Positions 5,319 to 17,300 of a stretch of DNA of 34,668 nt are shown here, piece after piece. The notes beneath the pieces were generated by a model. It saw only the letters and a list, made by a program, of their open reading frames with translations, was not told the origin of the DNA and searched no databases. Made by a program: the position numbers and the translations under genes. This DNA is from an uncultured Akkermansia sp. (lineage in GTDB: Bacteria; Verrucomicrobiota; Verrucomicrobiia; Verrucomicrobiales; Akkermansiaceae), in the NCBI GenBank assembly GCA_947626545.1, contig CANQSS010000025.1:1-34668 (forward strand). Reading direction: 5' to 3'. How positions within the stretch are numbered: position 1 is the stretch's first letter; the number at the start of each line of letters is the position of its first letter.

Positions 5319-8300
5319 ATGAAACTTCACCTCCCCACGGCTCTCCGCAAAGCGTTGTTGGCTTGCCTCGCTGCGTTTACTCTGCCTGTTTCTGTTCCGA
5401 TCACCATAGGAAGTTCATTTTGGATCATCTCGGGCGAACGAGCTCAAGCCGTTAGTTGGGATCTTGTCGTTGACGAGGATTTCAACGGGGATTCGCTCGA
5501 TGAGGATTTGTGGGGCAGAATCCCGTACGTTAAGGCGAATCAGACAAATAATTGGCGTGCTAATCAGTCAATAGCCGATGACCTGGTGACCTTTGAGGAA
5601 GTGGATGGCAATTCTGCGATGCGCTTGTGGGGCAAGTACGGGAAATACTCCAATCAGAACAATCAAGAAAATACCACGGAAGATCTCTACGCCTGTGGGG
5701 GCATTTATTCGCTGGGCACTTTCTCTTTTCAGTACGGGTATGTGGAAGTTCGCGCGAAGTACGAGTGTGCTCAGGGAGTATGGCCGGCCATTTGGATGAT
5801 GCCGGCGGGAAATGTGCCGGTCAACGGAGTGACGGGAACCTGGCCACGTCCCGGTGAAATTGACATCATGGAGCACTTGAATAGTGAGAACAAGTTTTAC
5901 CAGACGCTTCATTGGTGGTCAGACACCAAGAACAATCATGATGAGAACGTATCAGTTGCTCAGCCCTCACTAAGCAATAAGATCAATGACTGGCACACGT
6001 ACGGCATGGAGTGGCATGAAAACTCCATTGCTTTCTACTTAGATGGAGCTCAAACCGGCAAAATCGAATGGACGAGTGACGGTTATACCATCAGCAGGAA
6101 TGGACAGGTTACGACAGTTGTTTTCACGGAGGCTCAGAAAAATCTTGTGCCTTTCGGGGTGGAAGGGAACGAGTTTTATCTGATCCTTGACCAGCAGATC
6201 GGGGGTGGGTGGCCGGGACAGCCGGACGACGCCAGTAAAAGTACGCTAGCAAGCAGTGGTGTGTCAATGTGGGTGGATTATGTGAAGGTATATTCCGCGA
6301 GTGAAAAAAGTGAGCTGGAGGAGCGCACGTGGCAGGCGAGTACGGGCACGTGGAAAGAGGGGAGTGAGGACGAATGGGGGGGCGGTACCTTCGCGTCGGG
6401 GCAGGAGGCTGTATTTGGCGAGGCGGGAGCGGGGACTGTGTCGGTTGACGGCACCGTGCATGCCGGCAACATGATTGTCCAGACGGGGGGCTACACCTTT
6501 TCGGCGAAGGAAGGATCGGCAGGTTCGATTGAGGTGGTCGGGACTTTGGACATGCAGGCGGATGCCAACTTCAACTGTGGTTTGAAATTGGGCGGCAATC
6601 CCGGTTGCTCCCTGAAAGGGTCCGGCGCCGTTAATTACGCAGGATCCGGCATACTTACCATCAACCGGATCAACCCTTCCGAGTTTACCGGCCGAATTAA
6701 CATCACGGGGGGTGGCAAACTCTTGATTTCTACCGATTTTGAAGCAGGCGAGGGGGCATCCGTCAATCTGGGGGAGAACGGGATGCTTGCTTTCGACAAC
6801 AACAACCTTGTCAACGGGGGAGCGGGTGCGGATACCGTGTTTTCCGCTGACGTGACCGGACTGCGCGCCGTTGAGGCGAAGGGCGGCTTCACGGTGACGC
6901 TCACCGGGAATGTGACAGGAGGTGGAGCACTCACGATGGGACAATACAACGGAGCGGGTTTCACGGCATGCCTGGTCTTTGATGGCGACGTATCCGGCTT
7001 CACTTCGTTTGTCACATCGGCAAATCAGTACAACATATCGCACTATCCCGGCACGAGCGGGCGCGCGGCATACGCTTTCAACGCCGGTCTGGCGCTGGGG
7101 GCGGATACGACCTTCGATGTTGCAAAGAACGCCGCGAATCAGGACGGCTGGATTGAATTGGGCAGCACATCCCGCCTCACCGGCAACGGAACCATCGTCA
7201 AGACGGGCGAGGGTGATTTGCGCATTGAAGGCGATACGAGCGGGTACACCGGAAAAATCAAACTACAGGCCGGTGGACTCGTGTTGAACGGCACGGATGG
7301 GCAGCATATCGACCTGAGCCTTGAGAATGCGGAGGCTGTGGCTCAACTGAAGGGCACGGGTGGCAGGCTCAATAGCGTCGGCGTGGGGGAAGATGCGGTC
7401 AGCGGCCAGCTTCAAATGGAAGCAGCTTCTTCCTGGACTCTGACAACAGTGAATCTTGCGGCAGGAAAGACCTTGGCGATCAGCGGCGCCGGCGCCTGCG
7501 CCATCGGGACGCTCACCAGTGATGGCGGTTCTTTGACGGTGGAGCAGGGAAGTACGGTGGAACTGATGGGGACCTACAGCTCCGGGGCGATCACCCTGAA
7601 TGGCGGCACGCTCGAATTGTCGAAGGCAGGAAGTCTCACCTCGCTTGCTCTGGGAGCCGGAGCCAGGGTGGAGACGGAATTGACCGATGGCACGCTCAAC
7701 TTCGGAGACCTTTCTGTATCGGAGGTCACGCGGGCTGCGGGAGATGCCGTGCTGAGTCTCACCGGTATGCTCGATGGGCTGAAGTTGCAGGCGTCCTCGG
7801 TGGATGGCACGTTACATCTGGCTCTCTCCGACGAGTTTATTAAGACCAAGCTGTTTGGGGAGGACGGGTACGAACTGTTCGTTGACGGTACTCCGTGGCA
7901 GGATCATGTGGTATTTGACAATGCGACCTACGGTTCCCGCCTGAAGATCTCGGGGAACAACCTCGTCATTGAGGCGTTGTCGGGCTTGTATTGGGCAGGT
8001 ACTGATGATAGCCATGTATGGAATGCGGAGACGAGTAACACGGATTGGAAAAACGGTGATGAGTCTGTTGCTTTCACCGGCTCGCAGGATGTGGTCTTCA
8101 TGCCCGGGGAAGGTGTGAGTACAACCGTGGAACTTGCCGGAACGCTGGCACCGGGAAATGTGACAGTGGGTCAAGGAATCGGCTGGGTCTTCTCCGGATC
8201 CGGCAACTTGAATGCTACGGGCAGAATTACCGTGGGCGGCGAAGGAGGCTCGGCTGAACTCACGCTCTCCGGCACGGGAACAGTGATCTCTAATGGACTG

Positions 8301-11300
8301 TCGCTGGTAGGTGAGGGGACGAAGCTTATCATTACCTCTGCGCCGACTAGTGGTGCGTTTAATTTCAAGCACATGGAGCTTGGGACGGGAACTGAACTGG
8401 TGCTGCAGGGAGCTGGGGCGGACGCCACCCATTGGACGCGCAATCAAGCCGCATCATACGCGAGCGGAGCCGGTTCTATCGTGTTGGCGGGAGCGGGAGT
8501 TTTGAATAATAGTACGGGAGGCACAGGTATCCTGTGGGCATTCTTTGGAAATACAGACGTAGGGAAGGAGCGGATTGGCAACTTGCGACTGAGCAAAAAC
8601 GGAGATAGTAAGACGACGCTTGCTCTCAATGGCGAACAAGGAAACGACAACCAAGGAGCGGAGGCTCACGGCATCGGTGTCGTGGAAAACCTGTGGGTGG
8701 ACGACGAATGCAGCCTGGTGGTGCGCAGTCGCGCACTGGGCGTTACGCAGGGGGAATGTACCCTGCACCTGACCGGGGATGGCAGTAGCGCGACCTACAC
8801 AACGGGAAATAACGAGGGAGGCGGAACTGCCGATGCGGCGTTGGTGTTGGGCTTCAACACATCTGACACTGGACAGAGCGCAGATCGGAAAAACAACATC
8901 TACTGGAACGTGGCGACGGCGGGAAATACGAGCATCGGCGTGCTGGCAGACGCAGCTGGAAACGCCTACACGTGGACGTTGATGAAGGAGTTGAACGTGG
9001 GGGAAGGGCACACCCTTACGAAGAAAGGGGCGGGAACCTTGAAGCTGGACGCGGGCAGCACACTTGTCGGCTCTGGGAAAATTGTTGTGAGCGAGGGGCA
9101 ACTTGGTTTGTCCGGCAACATGACAGAGTTCACGGGGAGCGTGCAGGCGGGAGCTGAAGCCGGCAAGACGCTGACCCTTGAAGACGCAAACATTAGCGCC
9201 GGATCCATCGCGATTGGTTCGGACGGGACGCTTTCCTTCGGCGAAGGCACCAACTTTTCGGCGGGTTCTCTCACGCTTTCCGGGAGTTTTTCGGTCACCG
9301 GCGGGGCAGTTCTGACAGGGGATGGCGTGATCAACGTGGCGAAGAGTGGGACTTTGTCACTGGCGGCGGAGACCTACAGCGGCATGCATGTTGGACTCCT
9401 GGACGACAGTGGCACAGCTGCAAGTAATAGAACTGAGAGCACATTGGTTCTGGCAGGCGGCTCCTTTACCGGCAGCGTCAATTCCGTGCATGACCGCGGC
9501 ACCATCAAGGTGACGGGTGAAACGGCAGGAACGATTTCCATCACCGGGGACACCATGTTGCGCGTGGGCGATGGAGGATCCTTTACCGGCACGATTACCT
9601 TGGCCGGTGAGAGCGGGCAGAAGCTCGGCATTTTCGGAGCAAGCGGTGATAATGAAGCAGATTACGCCATCACGTTGAATCGCGTGGAATCGACTGCCGG
9701 CGAGGGCATCCTCGTGGCAGGTAAAACAAGGGGAGGGGTCACGGTAGCAGAAGCTAGCGGTCTTTCTGAAGTGTGGGTGGGAGGTCCGGCAGGCACCAGC
9801 GTGAGCATAGGAACCCTCACGGCTCAGGGCATGAATCATTCCTTCACGATGGACAATGGCGTATTCCCGACTCGCTGGCCAAACCCAACTGGAGGAGACA
9901 TCGCTCCTTGGGCGGGCAACAGCGGGAAGTTGATCATCACCGGCACTGTGACCGGCTACACGTCATTCACCGCCAAGAAAAAGGGAACGGCTGTGACGGA
10001 CTGGGATCTCATCTTCCAGGGGGAAGTGTCCATGGGGGATGGGGCGGAGGTTACCATCAACGCCACCAACACCGAGCACGATGGTACAGCTGGGACGAAC
10101 GACGATAAATATGCCACCATCCTGTTTGACGCGACGAGCAGCATTACGGGCAACGGCAGCATTGCCAAGCAGGGAGCGGGCAAACTGGTGTTGGCTGGGA
10201 GCATCGCGGAGGGCAGCTGGTCGCTGAACGTGCAAGGGGGGACAGTGGAACTCGGCAAGAGTGGGCAGGGAAGTGCGCTGGACTACAGCCTCACGGGGCT
10301 GAGCATTGCCCAAGGAGCCGTGGTGGAAAGCAAGGGCGCATGCCATCTGACCCTTACCGGGGCACTGGAGGCAGAGCAAGGGACAATCAAGATGAGCGCT
10401 GCCGACAGCAGCCTGGCGTTGCACGGCAGCGAGAATAAGCTTGGCACGTTGGAGCTGGGGGAGGAGGCAAGCGGGGTGATCCTCCGGATGGGGGGGAGCG
10501 CGGATGCGTTTGCACAACTGGCACTCGGTGCGTTCACGCCCGGTGAACAGACTTTGACGCTGGCACTGGACGGCTTGGACGAGTGGATTGCAGCACAGAC
10601 TGTTGCTGATACTTACGAACTCACGTTGTTCTCGGGTGAAGGCGTGGAGGCTTTGGTGGCGGCCATAGGTGGGAATATTGAAGCGGAAGGTTTTGACTGC
10701 ACGCTGAATTCGAATGGAACATTGACGATTTCGGTTGATGTCTCGAATCTCCCTCTGACTTGGAGTGGAGACGGAACAACGATGATCTGGACGAGTCAAG
10801 AGGGTGGAAATGTTTGGGGAGATGGACATGACACGGCATTTGACAGCACGAAGAGTGTGGTCTTTGCCGGCACGAGCACGGAGCCGATTACTGTGACTCT
10901 CGGGGAGGACATTACGCTGCAGCGTGGCATGACCGTGAAAAAAGGTGAGGGCGTGGAGGGTTCGCAGAGTTATACGTTCGATTTAGGCGACCATAATCTC
11001 AGCGTCGGGCAAAATCTGAGTATCGAGGAGGGAATCAGCGCCACGCTTACCGGCACGGGGTACGTGCACTCTGAAGGACTGTCGCTGTCGGGTCAGGGGA
11101 CGAAGCTTATCATGACCTCTGCGCCGAGTGGGGATGGAAAATACATCTTCAAGCACATGGAGCTCGGGGCTGGAACTGAACTGGTGCTTCGAGGAGCCGA
11201 TGCGGCGAATTACCTGCGCTGGGATTTGACCAATTCGGGCAACAATAATTACGCGAGTGGAGCCGGTTCCATTGTGTTGGAGGGTACGGGGATTTTACAG

Positions 11301-14300
11301 AATGGCATGTCACAAGCGGGCATCCTGTGGGCGTTCTTCTGGAACCGTGAGGGCACACATCCGGGGCAGACCATCGGAAACCTGATACTTCGCTCGTATG
11401 AGGGGACTGGGACAACATTGTTTATCGATGGCGAGATGGGGATTGAGACTGACCACGCTATCGGTGTTGTCGAGAACTTTTGGGTAGAGGACGGCAGCTC
11501 GTTGGTGATAAAGTGTCGGGTGCTTGGCAAAACCACTGGCAACCACAGCAATACCTTGCACTTGAAAGGGAATGGCTCCAACGCTTCGAATGGAGGAGTG
11601 GATGCCGATGCAGCATTGGTGTTGGGGACGAATGGGGCTGGAGACGGGACAAATACTGAGAGGAGTAAGATTTACTGGAATATTAAAGCTGAGTCGGACA
11701 CGAGCATCGACGTGTGGGTGGCGTCAACAACTCCAGAATGCGCCGAATGGACGTTGATGAAGGAGCTGAACGTGGGTGAACATACCCTCACGAAGAAGGG
11801 TGCGGGGACCTTGAAACTGGACGCGGGTGGCACGCTCGTCGGCACCGGGGACATCGTGGTGAGCGACGGCGCTCTGCAAGTGGGCGCGAATATGGGCGGG
11901 TACAGGGGCACGATCCGAGTCCAAGGCGGCAGTGGGTTGACGCTGAGTGCGAATAACCCGACCGTTTTCGCCGTGGAGCTGTCCGGCGGAGCCACGATGA
12001 CGATGCAGACCGGCGGTACCATCGAGACGCTGACAGTGAACGGCGCCGGAGTGAGCGTGGCGGATGCGCAGATCCTGACGGTTACAACGTTGAACGGCGG
12101 AGAGGGAGGATTGACGAGCCTGAGCTTGGGCGCCGGGAGCACCTTGGACGTGACCGGTGGGACAATGAGCTTGAAAGGTGAGCTGAGCCTGAGTGGAGAG
12201 GCGGACCTGAATTGGGGAGGAGCTGGTAAGATAACGCTGGGGCAAGGCTTCAGCCTGAGTTCGGACGGGGGAACTCTGCACATCCACCTGTCGGATGAAT
12301 TCATGGGGCAGTTTGCGGGTCATAATGGGGAATTAGATTTCTTCAACTATGACGGCATCGATTGGAACAGCTCCTGGGCGGGTGTATTCACCCTTGAAAC
12401 GGACGACACGAGTACTTACAGGGGATTGCGGATCGATGACCAAGGGCATTTGGCATGGACTGAGCAGGGGCAGGGCAGCTTACATTGGGCAGGTACCGCC
12501 GACAATTATGTGTGGAGTGCAGATGGGGACAATTCCGACTGGAAAAATGGCGATGCCCCTGCTGCTTTCACCGGCTCGCAGGATGTGATCTTCACGCCCG
12601 GAGACGGTGTGAGTCGTGAGGTGACACTTGTCGGAGAACTGACACCGGGAAATGTTACAGTGAGTCAGGGAACCGGCTGGGTTTTCTCTGGGGAGGGCAA
12701 TTTGAATGCCTCCGGAGTGATTGCCGTAGGCGGCGAAGATGGCGCTGCGGAACTCACGCTTTCCGGCACGGGAGCAGTGCACTCTGCGGGACTGTCGCTG
12801 GTGGGGGAGGGGACGAAGCTCGTCATTGAGACCACGGATTCTGGAACTGGTGCGTTGTACTCGTTTGGGCACATGGAGCTGGGAGAAGGAACCGAGCTGG
12901 TGCTGCAAGGAGCAAACGCTGCAAATTACCAGCATTGGACTCGTTCAACGAACAACTATGCGAGTGGAGCCGGTTCCATTGTGTTGGATGGTACGGGAAT
13001 AATACAAAATGAGGCAGGACAAGCAGGCATCCTGTGGGCGTTCTTCTGGAGCAGTGAGAGCACGGATGAGGGACGGACCATCGGTAACCTGAAACTTCGC
13101 TCGCATGGAGAGGACAAGACGACCCTCATTATAAATGGTGAGATGGGGAGTGAGACTGGGCATGGCATAGGTGTTGTCGAAAACTTGTGGGTGGAGAACG
13201 ACAGTTCGCTGATGATACGCTGCCGGGCGCTTGGCGTCACCACTGGCGTCCGCGCCAATACCTTGCACTTGACTGGGGACGGCTCCGGCGCTTCTTTCCG
13301 CTTTACTGGGGCTGAGGGAGAGGTGGCAGCAGATGCCGCATTGGTGCTGGGATCTAACACGTCGACAGCCGGAGATCAGAACACGAAGAGCGATATCTAT
13401 TGGAACATCAAGGCCGAGGCAGACACGAGCATCAGTGTGCTGGCAGACACAAATGGGAACGCCTACACGTGGACGTTGATGAAGGAGCTGAACGTGGGTG
13501 AGCATACCCTCACGAAGAAGGGGGCGGGGATCTTGAAGCTGGATGCGAGCAGCACACTTGTCGGCACGGGGGACATCGTGGTGAGCGACGGCGGGCTGCA
13601 AGTGGGCGCGAATATGGGCGGGTACACGGGAACGATCCGAGTTCAAGGCGGCAGTGGGTTGACATTGAGTGCGAATAATCCGACCGTTTCCGCCGTGGAT
13701 CTGTCCGGCGGAGCCACGATGACGATGCAGGCCGGCGGCACCATCAAAACGTTGACGGTGGACGGCGCCGGAGTGAGCGTGGCGGATGCGCAGACCCTGA
13801 CGATTACAACGTTGAACAGCGGAGAGGGAGGATTGACGAGCTTGAGCCTGGGCGACGGAAGTACCTTGACTGTGGCCGGTGGGACAATGAGCTTGAAGGG
13901 TGCTCTGAGCTTGAGCGGAGAGGCGAACCTGAATTGGGGAGGATCCGATAAAATAGCGCTGGGGCAAGGCTTCAGCCTGAGTTCGGACGGAGGAACTCTG
14001 CGCATCCACTTGTCGAGAGCCTTCATGAAGCAGTTTGCCGACCATAACGGGGAAATGGATTTCTTCGATTGCGATGATAACCTCGTATGGGACAGCTCTT
14101 GGTCGAATGTATTCATCCTCGAAACGGACGATACGAGTAATTACGGAGAACTCTATCTCGATGAGCAAGGGCATTTGGCATGGGCCGAGCCGTGGCCGAG
14201 CGGCATGCATTGGGCGGGTACCGCCGACAATCATGTGTGGAGTACAGAAGGGGGCAATGCTGACTGGAAAGATGGCGGTAATTCTGTCGCTTTCTCCAAC

Positions 14301-17300
14301 GCAGATGACGTCACCTTCACGCCCAGAGACGATGTGAGCCGTGAGGTGACACTTGCCGGAGAACTGGCGCCGGGGAATGTGACAGTGGGTCAAGGGACAG
14401 GGTGGGTCTTCAACGGATCCGGCAACTTGAATGCCACGGGCAGAATTACCGTGGGCGGCGAAGGAGGCTCGGCTGAACTCACGCTTTCCGGTACGGGAGC
14501 GGTACACTCCGCGGGCCTGTCGCTGTCGGGTGACGGGACGAAGCTCACCATTAATACCGATAATTCCGATAATAATGCGTTGTACTCGTTTGGGCACATG
14601 GAGCTGGGAGAGGGAACCGAGCTGGTGCTGCAAGGGGCAAACGCTGCGAAATACCAGCATTGGACTCGTTCGACGAACAACTACGTGAGTGGAGCCGGTT
14701 CCATCGTGTTGGAGGGTACGGGAGTGATGCAAAATGGTGGACAACAAGCAGGCATCCTATGGGCGTTCTTCTGGAACAGTGAGAGCACGCATGAGGGACA
14801 AACCATCGGTAACCTGAAACTTCGCTCGCATGGAGAGGACAAGACGACTCTCATTATAAGCGGTGAGATGGGCAATGCGAACGGGCACGGCATAGGCGTT
14901 GTCGAGAACTTGTGGGTAGAGAACGACAGCTCGCTGGTGGTACGCTGCCGGGCACTTGGCGTCACCACCCAAACTCGCACATTGCACCTAGCTGGGGATG
15001 GCTCCGGTGAGGAGGGGGGCGATGCGGCACTGGTGCTGGGATCTAACCCGGCAGACGGAGATGCGGCTACGAGGAGCAACATCTATTGGAACATCACGGC
15101 TGAGGCGGACACGAGTATTGGTGTGCTGAAAGACACAACTACGGACACCTACCCGTGGACGTTGATGAAGGAGCTGAACGTGGGTGAATATACCCTCACG
15201 AAGAAGGGTGCGGGGACCTTGAAGCTGGACGCGGGCGGCACACTTGTTGGCGCCGGGGACATTGTGGTGAGCGACGGCGCTCTGCAAGTGGACGCGAATA
15301 TGAGCGAGTACACGGGTACGATCAAGATTCAAGGCGGCAGCGGGTTGACACTGAGCGCGGATGCTTCGGCCGTGAACGTGAACCTGGAGAACGAGACGGC
15401 TGAGGGGAACGTACTGAACCTGAGCGGTACGGGCACCTTGCAGAGCGTAAGCCTGGGAGAGGGTACAACCGGCGGCAAGTTGCAAATGGGGGAGAATTCA
15501 TCGTGGACTCTGAAGTCGGTAAATATGGGGGCGAAAGCCTTGACGATCGGTGGAACCGGCGTATGCGCCATTGAACAGCTTATCGTTGAGGACGGTTCGC
15601 TGACGGTGGAACAGGGTGGCACGGTGAAATTGGGTACGCCTTCAGCGGCAGCTACGATCAACTTGACATCGCTTACTCTGGGCGCCGGAGCCAGATTGGA
15701 GACGGATTTGACCAACGGCGCGCTCAACTTCGGGGCTCTCTCTGCGGCGTCAGATGCCGTACTGAGACTCAACGGCGCACTCAATGGATTGAAACTCTCC
15801 GCAACTTCTGTGGATGGCTCTCTTCTCATTGAGCTGGCGGACGAATTTGTCAGTTCACTCATTGGGCAAGACGGGTATGAACTGTTTGGTAATGATTCTC
15901 CGTTGCTGGGTCAAGTGACGATTGAAAACGCCCATTACGCCGATCGGTTGCATCTGCAGGGCAACAAAGTGACGGTTGATTCTCTGGAGGGCTTGTACTG
16001 GGCAGGCACGGGGAGTAATGTGTGGAATGCAGAGGCGAGTAACACGGATTGGAAAAACGGCGATGCTGCCGCTGCTTTCACCGAGGCGGCGAATGTTGTC
16101 TTCATGCCCGGAAACGGTGTGAGTAAAACCGTGGAGCTTGTTGGAGAACTCGCGCCGGGAAATGTGACAGTGGGTCAAGGAACCGGCTGGGTCTTCTCCG
16201 GATCCGGCAACTTGAATGCCACCGGAATAATTACCGTCGGCGGCGAAGGCGGCCCGGCCGAACTCACGCTTTCCGGAACGGGGTACGTACACTCTGAGGG
16301 TCTGTCACTGGTGGGTAGCGGAACGAAGCTCGTCATTACTTCTGTGCCGAGTGGGAATGCGAAATACCTTTTCAAGCACATGGAGCTGGGGGCGGGAACT
16401 GAACTGGTGCTTCGAGGAGCCGCTGCAGCAAATCATCAACGTTGGGATTTGACCAATTCGGGCAACAATAATTACGCGAGTGGAGCCGGTTCTGTCGTGT
16501 TGGAGGGTACGGGAATTTTACGGAATGGCATGTCACAAGCGGGCATCCTGTGGGCGTTCTTCTGGAACAGTGAGAGCACGCATGAGGGGCAGACCATCGG
16601 TAACCTGAAACTCCGCTCGAATGGAGGGGACAGGACGACATTGATTCTCGACGGTGAGATGGGGAATGCGAACGGGCACGGTATCGGCGTTGTCGAGAAC
16701 TTGTGGGTGGAGAGCGACAGCTCGCTCGTGCTACGTAGTCGTGCGCTTGGGGTCACCACTGGTACCCGTGCCAATACCTTGCGCTTGGCAGGGAACGGCT
16801 CCGGCGCTGCATACAGCGACACTTCTCACGAAGGCGATGTGAGTACCGACGCAGCGTTGGTGCTGGGGTGGAATAGAGACGAAGATCATGCGGGCAGCAT
16901 TTACTGGAATGTCACGGCAGAGGCGAACACGAGCATCAGTGTGCTGAAGGACACAGGTGATGAGGGGAGCGTCTACACGTGGACGTTGATGAAGGAGCTG
17001 AACGTGGGTGAATATACCCTCACGAAGAAGGGTGCGGGGACCTTGAAGCTGGACGCGGGCGGCACACTCGTCGGTACGGGGGATATTGTGGTGAGCGATG
17101 GCGCTCTGCAAGTGGGCGCGAATATGGGCGGGTACAAGGGAACGATCCGAGTTCAAGGAGGAAGTGGGTTGACGCTGAGTGCGGATGCTTCGACCGTGAG
17201 CGTGAGCCTGGAAAACGGGACAGCCGGTGGAAATGTGCTGAATCTGAGCGGCACAGGTGCCTTGAAGAATGTGAGCTTGGGCGGAAGCGCGACGAGCGGG

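Noticed and set aside
7983..17166. Head modules as separate genes or transposon copies
   Set aside because: They stay in one uninterrupted frame, without terminal inverted repeats or transposase, so they are protein repeats.
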